Shown here piece after piece: positions 13,301 to 25,300 of a DNA stretch of 64,000 bases (its first letter is position 1; each line of letters opens with the position of its first letter). The notes under the pieces are model-generated. The model worked only from the letters and a program-made list of their open reading frames with translations. It ran no database searches and was not told the DNA's origin. A program made the position numbers and the translations under genes. Source of the stretch: Mactra quadrangularis (Eukaryota > Mollusca > Bivalvia > Venerida > Mactridae); assembly GCA_025267735.1 (NCBI GenBank), contig CM046301.1:12088190-12152189 (forward strand). Reading direction: 5' to 3'.

Positions 13301-16300
13301 TGTTAACGCGTAATGCGGACTACATTAATTGCAGTAGTAATTATCCCTTGGAATGCGCACGCACAGCCGAATGTAATCGTCCGCGACAAATTTTGATGAG
13401 GATTTGCCACAGTCCACTACTAAACATGGGAAACCCCATGTAAAAAGTATTTGTTCCTTATAATATGTAGCTTTAAGTTTGCTGATCATTGTAATGAGTA
13501 TATCAATATCAAGCATTTCAAACTTTACTTTGTCTAAAGTTCAAACCGTTTGGCTAGTGCAATCAGTAGCACAAAAGTCTACTGTTTAAAGGGTTGAGTG
13601 TTTTATTCCTAGACTGGTATACTTTGGCAGAGTTTGGTCATGAAGTAATTTCTATGACCATTCTCCTTGCTACTACTGATTCCTTATTATACCCCCGCTT
13701 CGAAGAAGAGGGGGGTATACTGTTTTACCCTTGTCCGTGCGTGTGTGTGTGCGTCCGTCCGTCCGTTACGAAATTTCCGTCGCAGTTTTCTCAGCAACTA
13801 TAACATGCAGCAGTCTAATACTTTGCATATTGCTTCATCCCATAGTCCCATGTGGTGTAAAGCGATTTCATGCTCCTTGCTCATCTACTTCCTGTTTGTC
13901 GCATATTTTTAGATTTTGGCGGGGATTATCACTAGTGAGCATTAGCTCACAGATTTACTTGTTATATAGGGCAGTTAGTTGTCAGTCACTGACTGAAGTA
14001 TATGCCTATTAACTGGTTAACAGCTAAATCCAGAGATTTAACCTTTCCGGGAATGGTGAGTAGGTTGACTGAGCACCATGATTTGACATACACAGTATGT
14101 TGCTACAGTATTAAACTCAACCAAAATAAACCTATGATTTAAATTTTTTGTCTATTTTACAGTCTGTTAAGATATAACACCAGTCTACATTGGATTCCTG
14201 TTACATTTCGTCATCTACCAGCCTCATCATCTGTCATGCAGGAACACCTATTATCTACAATGGAATCACCCATTTCATCTGAACACTATACTAGATTACT
14301 TCATGCATGGATCATTGTGGTCAAGTCTATTAGAATATTTACAGGGGTGTCAGATTTGGTATGTATCTAATGGTTTTATCTTTGTCAGTGATTATTGATT
14401 GGCTTGTTTATTAGAGCTTAAATATTTCTCTGTACATTTCTGACTGATCTTAAAACTGACTATATTTAATTGATTAACTATTATTTTTCTATTTTACTTT
14501 ATTTCTGTATCTTGATTTAATTTTGACCAATACTCATTTAAAATGCTATGCAAACAAATATCAGCCTTTTCTATAGTATATGACCTCAGTTCTACTGGTT
14601 TTGATATTTAATTTATACATTCGTATTTAATCAGTAAAAACTTATTAATCTTGCATAGAGGTCCAATTAACTCTTCCCTGTCAATTTATAATTATTGATT
14701 CAGTTACAAACTTTCTTTAAGTCTTCAAAACAAACTTTCATCAGCAATGGACATTCTATCCAGCAAAATGGATTTTTTCACTGGACAAAATGAAAGTTTA
14801 CTAGACCAAAAATACTCTTAGTTATATGTTCAAATATGCAGTCAAATATAATGATTTAGCATAAAATATTCTTATATTAAATAAACAATATAACAACAAG
14901 CAATGTTTTTTATTGGATATGGAAAGTGGGGGCTGTAAAAAGCTGGTGGACCATTGGGCCACTAACATTCTTAAAGTCACTGGACCGATGGCAATTTTGA
15001 TGGACTCGGTCCATGGTCCAATGGCTAAATTTTAAGTCCAAAGTTAGGTGTGAAAAATTCTTTTTTAATTTAAGTTATAATTTATTTGATGATGATCCAT
15101 ATAATTTAAATGGTAGCACAATGCATGTTGTAGCACTATATTTCAGGATCATATAAATGTAAGAGAAGCTTTGTACCATGCTGATGAAGATGTTAGATCT
15201 GATGCCATGGCTTTAGTTTGTACTACATTGAAAAAAGCTGGTAAGATGGTTACTTAATGTTATGTTTCCAATCAGAAACCCACCGTGCTTGTCCATTATA
15301 ATACCCTGGGTAACTGAGAATGTGTTCAAAGGTGCTGTGTTTGTTTCTTATAATGAAGCAGAATGAATACTCTAACTGGTCTCTGTTACTGAAATTATTG
15401 ATAATGAAATAGCATGTGCATATTACCCTGAGGCACTAATTTCAACATCACATTAATTGCACTGTAACCAAGTACAAATGTAGTACAATAAATACTTGCT
15501 ATCTTGAAATTGTATTTAACAGGTTCTTGTTTTTCATTATTTGTTTGTTCATTTTATAACAAAAGTTTAAAAATCAAACACATCTCACTCTTTGCTTTTT
15601 GTCTGTGTGGAAGGTCAGGGGTATTTACTGTTGCTGTTCGGAGTGTTCCTAGTATTTTTTCAGACTCCCTTTTTTATATTAACTCTTATTATTTTAAAGG
15701 TCAACATATTTATTTCAGAATGTATATCAACAGTAGAAGTGAGACTCTTGAAGGAATATTTACCATATAATATAAAAATAGATTCAGCACCATTTAGACA
15801 ACATTTAGGATCTGATATAAGAAAATTACTGGTTAGATTACGTGACAGTTGTATAACATTGCTAAGATCACCATCTAGTAACAAGGAGAAGTTAGGTAAG
15901 TGTGGCTCTTTAATTTGTTATAATACCTTTTCCACAAATTTAATTATGGGAATAGGTGAAGATATAAGGAACATATAAAGGAGTCAGCTTGTCCCCCAAA
16001 ACTTAATTAAGGGGTTTAAGGGACATATAAAAGCATCAGTTTATTAGTTTGGCCATTCATGGACTTGTCTATCTTATGGTTTCTGGGTCATTATTTGCAA
16101 TTTAGGCAATTAATTAAACAAACTTTTTTATAATTGTGAAGAAATACTTTGAACCTTAAGCATTAAGTCTATGGAGCAAAAAATAACTGCTGTTCCCACT
16201 GTTTACTTTACCACCATATGACAGAACTAAGTACTATAAGGCCATTTTTAATCAATAATTTATTTGAATATAACCATAATCTACATTTTGAAAGGGGTAA

Positions 16301-19300
16301 CATGGACAGTTTCTTATTCTGAAAACAAAAATACAGCAATAAATTAATAAAATCACTCCTGCAATACTTTTGCATAACAACACTTTAAGTATTCATTAGA
16401 CGTCCCTCTGCAACACTTTGCTGAGATTGCCCTGTGCCTATACATATATCATGTACATTGAATTTAGCACTTCTTCTGTTCAATTTTAGAAGGGTTTACT
16501 AATTTTATCTTTTTTCTTTCTATATTTGTTTCTACAGACTGTGCAATAGAGTTTGTAAACTGGTTACATGATTTATGTATAAGTTATCTACTACCTGGTG
16601 CTTCATATCAGAAACGTAAAGGCAGTCTAGATTTACTACATGTTTTATATGAAAGTCTTATATATTGTCCTGATAGTAAACAAAGGAAGGGATTTGTACC
16701 AGGTTTGTATGTTAGTTAACTCCCTTTAATTGTAGCTCCTTTGATTCATGATTTAATTATGTTTGCAAATCATCTTTTTATTGAATGATTTACGGTGGTT
16801 TGTTCACCTTAACACTTTTTACCTTGAATTGTATATTCCAATGCTCTCTTACCTTTTCATACAGTTTATTTTTCAAGATAATAGGCTATTGGCCTATGAA
16901 TCAACTTTGTATGTTAACACTTAACTGTATTCCTTTGTGATTGATGCTGCTTTATTTATAGATTTAGATTTTTTAAACTAATTCAAACAATACATTGTGT
17001 GTTTGTTTTTCTTTGTGAGCATGTCAATTTAAGAGTTTAAGCCTTGGTTTATTCAAATGATTTTGAAAAATTTTGTACCCCAAGAAGTGTTAGGGATGAT
17101 TTTAGTGACTTTTGTACTGTACTTCTCACAAGCTATGGTCAGTTTTCCATAGAATATTAAGAATTTTTTTACACAGTTACAGACAGTTACTAGTAATCTT
17201 GAAAGTTTAGGCCAAATCTGTAAGTGAGCTGCTTAATAGTACTCTAACATTTGTCCTACAACTGATTTCATAGTTTGTTTGCTTATCATTCATATATCTA
17301 CTTGCATGTCTGTTCATTTTACATTTTATATGTTACAGAAAATGCCCTTAAACTTGTAGACTTTGCTAACAAGTCAAGACAATGGATGTTTTTTACTGAC
17401 AATAGTTTACAAGCTTTGATCACATGTCTGCTTGATGGAGCTGATGAGGTATATATGAGCATTTTACTTTATATGAGCTTGCCTGTACTCAAGGCTTATC
17501 ATTCAAAATAAGCTTGCATTTATCTTTTCATTTTATCAATAGTTTGCAAAGAATTTTATGGATTTAAAGACATCTGTGTTTCTCTATAAGAATTTAAAAC
17601 ATCCAACTAAAGCTTTTTTATTTCACATTGAAACAGTTCTAATTTTTAAAATTTAATAAGACGAAAATAAAAACATTTTCTCATAGCCATTGTATTTTTA
17701 TGGTGCAACAACAACAACAACAACAACAACAACATGTTTATTTGTATCAGGCCTCCAGCCCATAACAAGTACAACAAGTTATAAAGTGAACATAATGTAC
17801 ATGGTAAACAACAATGGCAGATGACAATGATATGAATTATAGTATGAAAGTTTGCAAACTAGCAATTTATATAATATACATAATAACGCGTACATGTATA
17901 TATGTAGGTTTATATATACATACATAGTTACATGCATACTCGTTTTTATAGTAAAATAATGATATTGGTATCAAAGTTATAGCCTTAGAACCATCATTTT
18001 TCTTGCAGTTGCATGACATATATAAAAGGCAAGGTTTCTTTTAATGGTCTGGTTTTTACTAGATAATAGGATGTTCAGTTTGTTTATTGATGGATTAATA
18101 TAGAATTTTGAAGGAATGAATAGCTGCCGGATATCAGAATATACAGGGCAAATTAATATAAAATGTAACTCATCTTCGATTCGGTTTGTCGAACATATCA
18201 TGCAAATACAAGATTCTCTAGGCTTTTTATAGTATTTACCTCTTACAACTTCAAGATGCGGTAAACCAGATCTAAGTTGTGCATAACAATGTCTGAATTT
18301 ACGTATATACAGAATGTCAATATATGTTTCTTTATCAAATGATAGTTTTATTTGTTTATACAAATGAAGAGCAGAAGAAGATTCAAGTTTACTATACCAT
18401 TCTTGGAGAAACTTATCTTTAAGTCGTTGGGTAAAAGTATATAAAAACAAATGTTCATTTTCAACGTATTGGTTATCCCAGACGTATCCAAAGCCGTTGC
18501 TACATAAAAGATGCTTAATTTGGTTGGCCCAATTAAAATAATGAATACAATCAAGTTGTTTAAGCATAGTATAACATTTCTTTACATATCTTGTGTCGGG
18601 CATTTTCAAAATCTTTAGCCAATACTTAAGACAACGTTTTGAAGATTCGACCCAGATTGGATAACGCTCACAATCACCTAAGACAGACGCGTTATATGAT
18701 AATTTATTTACGCATAAAAATCGCTTACAAGCTAATCGAAGAACCATTTCACTGCTTTCTCTAGATTGGTACCCCCAGATTTCTGAACCGTATAATATAA
18801 TTGGTGAAATTTTTGTATCAAAAAGTTTAAAGTATGTACTATATGGTAATTGGCCATATTTATACAAGGATGAAAGCAATGTAAGGAGAGTGCGTTTAGC
18901 TTTAATAGCAAGTTCATTTGACATTACGTTCAATGATAATGTGGAACTAAATGTAACACCGACATAAGTAAATTTGTTAACAATTTCTAATGGATCAGCT
19001 CCATAATAAAATTTTTCATTTGCAGCCAATTTACTACCTTTCTTAAAAACCATTACTTTGGTTTTAAGTGTATTAACAATCATTCCATTAACATTACAAA
19101 ATTGCTGTAGTAAATTTAATTGATATTGTAAACCTTTAACCGTATCAGCCATTAAAGCGACATCGTCAGCAAATAAAAGTTGCCATATAGATATATCATT
19201 AGGCATAGTTTGTATACCTGTTACATTATGATCATTATTCATAAGAGTTGCAAGTTCATTAATAAACAGAGAAAATAATTTTGGAGAAGCTAAACAACCT

Positions 19301-22300
19301 TGTTTAAGACCAACCGGACAATTAAAATAAGTGGTGCAATTACCATTTGCACGTACACAGGATTTAACATGCTTATACATACCCATGATAGAGTTTAACA
19401 ATTTTCCACGTATATTTGCATTAAACAATGTTGACCACAATTTATCCCGATTTACTGAATCAAAAGCGGTTTTAAAGTCAATAAAAGCAACATACATTTT
19501 ACCTCTTTTCTTAGAAAGTGATTTAGATATAAGAGATTGCAGAACAAAAACATTATCAATTGTGGAATATCCTGATCGAAACCCTGCTTGAGATTCATCA
19601 ACTTTATTATAAATGTTTGCATAAAATGATAAACGTCTGTTAATTATACTTGTATATATTTTACCAAAGATGTCTAATAATGAAATCCCGCGATAATTAG
19701 ATGGTGTATCTTTGTCACCTTTTTTGTAAAGGGGGACAATGATAGCACTTCCCCATGCTTCTGGGAATTCACCTCGATCGAACAATCGATTGAATAAACA
19801 TAAAAATAATGGCATTAACAAGTCATATGTGTGTTTATAAAAATTTGGTGGAATACCATCTTCACCAGGTGATTTAGACGATTTCAAAGAGCGAATACTC
19901 ATAATTATCTCTTCGTCTGTTATTTCATCATTAAAAATAGAATGTTCAATTTCAGACAAATTTTCATTAAGATCAATACCAGAATCGAAAACAAAATTAT
20001 CCTCTACGATTCCTTGAAAAAGATTTTCAAAATGTTCTTTCCAAGAATCTAAACAAATATTGTTTCGTTTGTTCTCAAAAGACGTAAATTGCTTTAGTTT
20101 ATTCCAAAAGGATCGAGGATTTCCTGACAATTTTACTAACTTATCCAATTCGCTGTCAAAAAAGGCTTTTTTCTTAACATCACACAGAGTTTTAAATTGC
20201 CTCTTAGCAGACAAATAATTTTCTAAATGTTCATTTGATCTGTGTGATCTAAACGTACGCAATGATTTAAACTTAATTTTTTTCGATTGCTGACATTCTT
20301 TGTCAAACCATTTTGGTTGACATTTATTATGTTTCTTTCTACCTTGTTTTATAATACAAGATGAAGAATCATGTATAATTTCCATGATAGTACTTAACAC
20401 ATCATTTATACTATTACTAGAATTTTTAATTAACATAGATAATTCGTGAACTTTGCTGTTAGATAATATATCAGTAAGATTTAGTCTCAATTTTTGTATT
20501 GAAACATCATCAAAATTAAACAGAACATTTGAATTAGTAACAGGCTCATTTACAGTAGAACTAGTATTTACATTAACAGCATTGTTACATAATAGTGTAG
20601 CTTCAATTGGAAAATGACTTGAGTCAGTTTGAGATCCTACATTAAAATCAGACACCAAATGAAAAATTGAATTTGCTATGATCATGTAATCTATTACACT
20701 AGATCCATTAAAACCAATGAACGTAAAGTTACCTGTATACTTATCGCTACCACATCTACCATTAACAATGTTTAATGCATATGTTTTGCAAAATTCTATA
20801 AGTTTGCGACCTGGACAATTAAATACAGAATCAGATGATATTCTACTAGGAATGTCGTTATACATAATATCTTCACATTCTGACAATTGTGGAACATTTC
20901 GGACAGTATCAATGCAATCACTATGGTTACCAGTGCGTGCATTAAAATCTCCCATCAGAATAAAATCAACCTCAGCAATATTAATATCAAGTTCATACAA
21001 ATATTGTTCTAAAAGCTCAATACCTTTAGACTGCTCATACCTATAGGCCGGAGAATTTTCAGGTGGCAGATATACAAAACATAGTACAATATCTTTTAAA
21101 GAACCAAATAAAGACTTGTCTATTTTCAGAAATATACAAAATTTACAATCAGACTTCAACTGTGTTACATAGTAGTTATATGCTTTTTTAACATAAACAA
21201 CAATACCAGCCATGGCTCTACCATGAACATCATACCTAAAAGCATTAATATAATGACAAACATAGTCATCAATAACATTTACAAAATTGTCATGACAAAT
21301 TTCCCAAGTTTCTAACAGACAAAATATAGTGAATGATTTTAAATAGTCTAAAGTACTTTTAAATTCAAGCTTGTCCTTGATTCCATCAATGTTCCAACAC
21401 ATAATCTTAAAAGTATTTAAAGAGTCAGAAGTAGTTAGGCCTCGGCCTGATTCCTATTGAACATCCATATGTTGCTGGGTTGAAGAAGAAGATGGTTGAT
21501 CTGGTGAGTTATCAGCACTTACATTAATATGTTTATTGTTGGTGTCAGATTGGGAAGGATTAGACCTGATGCACAATTTGCCTTTGTAAAAATAGCCAGC
21601 TTTTCCTTCCGACACTTTCAGGTTTTTTAACGTTTTCCTCTGGTTGAAGGTAAGGTCATCTCCCACTCTAATAGAACACTGACGTAATATATCTCGACCA
21701 CTAAACACTCTAAACTTATCATCTTCGAATCGAAATGTGACAATTACTAATGATGCTTCATTTTGTTCAGTTTTAGATGGAATTAATCTTATATTTTTTA
21801 TATCATCAAAATGCCATTTAAAACCAGGTACGGCAATATTCAGAACCTTTTCAATGACTAATTTGACTAATGCATTGTAGCTTATGTCCATAGGCACTGA
21901 CAAACCAAAAACCCGCATATTGTTAGAAATACTTTTAATATTCAAGCGTTCCACATCCTGGCTAAGATTTGATAGAAGATCACGATTTAATTCAGATGTA
22001 TTATGTACATGTTCTATATCGAGATGAATATTTTCAGTTTCGTCTTGGAGCGATGCAATATTTCTGTCGATACATTGTATATCCTTTTCAACAGAAACTT
22101 GTCTACTCTGGATGGAATTGAAATCAGTTCTGAGTTTCATTTGTTCCGATTTCAAAGAACATATATCGGTTTTAATTTCATGTATATCAGATCTAACCGA
22201 AACAATCTCATTATAAATTCTATCCTCAGCTTGTTTAATGGCAGAGAGTAATGTTTCAAATTCAGTTGGACCAGGGTTAGATTCCACATCCACAGCCAAC

Positions 22301-25300
22301 ATAAGCTTATATTGAGAGATATTAAAGTTTGAGTTTAGCTGGAAAATATCATCAGGTGAATGTAAGCTGCAGGAATAACATGTACCAGTTGACATACTAA
22401 CATAATTTAGATTAAATGTGGAAGTAGAATGATGTACACTCATCACCGGATCCATATCTTTCAAAAACTGATGGCACCACAATGTCCAATATGTACATTG
22501 TAGAATACATATAATCAAGCTGCAGCTTAGAAATACTCTATAATGTATGTCTGATGATTTGGAGTATGGATTATACTTTGAAGATTTATATTTTGGTGAT
22601 GAAGCTCTAGGTGTAAATGTCCCTATACGGCATCTGTATGTCTGAATATCAATACCCATCTCTGTTTTAATATATCTAACGTAGAGTATAGTTTATGGCA
22701 ATAACGCGCTTCCGTAGATTTTTTCAAGCTTACTTCTGTGTACACAGATATTGTCCGATACACATGATATAACAATGACCACTGGACGAATATTAGTAAT
22801 GGCCGCTCAAGTAGTACACACAGTTACAACAAATGGTGTTAGGTTTAAACATTTCAAATGACGAAAAATGTCCAAAGTTCATATACCGACAGAATCTCTG
22901 TGACTTCACAAACAACTTGATATAACTTGTAGCTCGCTAAGATGATTTTAACGTGAGAAAATATTTGTTAAACGTCAAATCAATTTGCCATGTCTACCAT
23001 GTACCGGTGTCATCGTAATATCTATGGTGCAGTTTGGTGAAGTTAAGTTGTTAGGTTTGCTGACTTTAAATCACTGTAATCAATTAGTGAATCTGATAGA
23101 AGACCAAAAGCTTGAGCTCAGCATCTGTCATGACTTTAATATGTGAGAAAGTATGCTGTTGCTTTCAGTGAATGTGAGTCTTGTACTGGTGCATTCTTTC
23201 TTTTATGGTTGAAAATGGACTTTGAAAAATATTTTGTGATTGTTTTTTGTTGTTTTTTTTTCTTACATGAGTACGGTGTATTTAATTTGTCTTTTTCTTA
23301 CACATGTATGGTATATTTTATTCATGTTTACTTAACTGATATAATTATACCCCCGCTTCGAACAAGAGGGGGTATACTGTTTTACCCTTGTCCGTGCGTG
23401 CGTCCGTCCGTTACAAAATTTCCGTCGCAGTTTTCTCAGCAACTATAACATGCAGCAGCCTAATACTTTGCATATTGCTTCATCCCATAGTCCCATGTGG
23501 TGTAAAGCGATTTCATGCTCCTTGCTCATCTACTTCCTGTTTGTCGCATATTTTTAGATTTTGTTAAATGAAAGTTACATTATGATAGTCATATTTCTCA
23601 CAGCGGTGGTGTCACTAGTGAGCATTAGCTCACAGATTTATTTTATTTCCAGATTCAGACGTCAGCTTACAAAATAATAACAAGATATTATAGTAAACCA
23701 ATGTTAAATGATGATAAATCATCTAATGGTTTATGTTGTCATCTAACATCAGCAGCTTTAAAGTTATGTAATAGTCCTAAAGGTCATGAGGGTCAGAGTG
23801 GGGCTGTCTTATGTAAACTAGTATTTAACAAGTAAGTTATTAAAATATTATTGATAGCACATGTAATCTTTTATGTGCAACACTATAACTTTGAGATTGA
23901 AATTTTTTATCTCACAATTAAAGATTGTGATTGTATGACATTACCTTCAGACTGCTTATTTCTGATACAGAAACCAAATTTGCTTAGAAGTCATTATGCA
24001 GCTGAAATTCAGTTTTGGGGCATTCACTCTTCAAATCTAAAATGATAGGAATTACAAATTCTGACATTATAATGATACTGTATCTATAAACTTGTAGATT
24101 TAAACACAGTCAGTGGTACATTTCATTGACTGCAAACAAAAAAGTGATCATTTGCCAATATATTTGTTTCATTACCAATAATCCTTTGCAGATATATTCT
24201 TGAGTCTAACATAAATGTTGATTTCAAGTTGAAATCTACTACATCTAGATATGATGTTACTGTTACCAAGGGAACCAGCAATCACACCACAGTTGCCATG
24301 GAAACCAGTAATCATCCATGTATACAGTTCTTATCATCTATGTTAAGTGAGATAAGACAACAATTAAAACAAGCAGATATGGATTTAGTTAAAGCTTCTA
24401 AACAATATCCTATACATGGTGAGTATAGTTTATTAATGTTAGATGCTTGATGTTGCTTAGACCTGTGATGGTAAGCCCTGAAACAAACAAATAGTTAGCA
24501 ACCAATTCGGCTAGTTCCATTTTATTTTCAATGAAAATATCTGTGCAGGCCCTTGAGGACCTATATTTGAGTTCAGAAAATTTGTTACTGCCAGTAAACA
24601 TTCGGTTCAAAATTAATGTCAAGCTTTGCAGTCCATATTGTAATAAAACAATAAGCATTTTGTTATTAGCATTTGTGACCATGTTTGCACCTGAAATGGC
24701 CATTTGACTTCTATTCTACATGAACTATTTTATAGTTATGCCTAATTTGATTCATATTTTGCTCCAGTGATTTACCTAGAATGATAAAATCTTCATAATA
24801 TTTTAAAAATTATTTTTGTCTTATATAATTACATCCTATTGTTGTTAAGCCTTTTGGTTGCAGTAATTTCCCATGATAATCTTGCTCAGGTAAAAATCTT
24901 CTGTATTGTCTCTCAGGTATATTGACATGCCAAACAAATTCAATATAAATGTCTCATAAAGTTACTTATAGATTTCAGGTATGATCTCAGCATTCACTCA
25001 ATGTTGTGATGTTATATGGGAGACATTATATACTGATATATTTGTTATATTCTAGGTATGATCTCAGCATTCACTCAATGTTTAACAGATTGTGATGTTA
25101 TATGGGAGACATTATATACTGATATATTTGTTATATTCTAGATATGATCTCAGCATTCACTCAATGTTTAACAGATTGTGATGTTATATGGGAGACATTA
25201 TATACTGATATATTTGTTATATTCTAGGTATGATCTCAGCGTTCACTCAATGTTTAACTGATTGTGATGTTATATGGGAGACATTATATTCTGATATACT

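Larger units (their letters stand above)
17708..23022 (-). mobile_element. Full-length APE-type LINE in intron 16 (antisense to THADA)
   Basis: About 5.3 kb with a 5' UTR of about 360 bp (22660-23022), ORF1, ORF2, a 3' UTR of about 270 bp and a (TTG)n tail. The 9-mer TATGGTGCA flanks it at 17699-17707 and 23023-23031, a plausible target-site duplication. Both ORFs are free of frameshifts and internal stops, so the insertion looks recent and possibly competent. Endonuclease and reverse-transcriptase type place it in the broad CR1/L2/Rex1/Crack group; the exact clade cannot be settled by eye. Confidence 0.88.

Noticed and set aside
13594..14012. Several overlapping ORFs of 69-93 codons
   Set aside because: They lie in the family C element; the same readings recur at each of its four copies and are stopped at different points.
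19331..21046. + strand ORFs across the LINE
   Set aside because: They are shadows of the 1,141-residue ORF2 on the other strand.
17977..22659. 2A motif as evidence of an inserted virus
   Set aside because: The surrounding ORFs are clearly LINE endonuclease, reverse transcriptase and ORF1; no capsid or viral polymerase is present.
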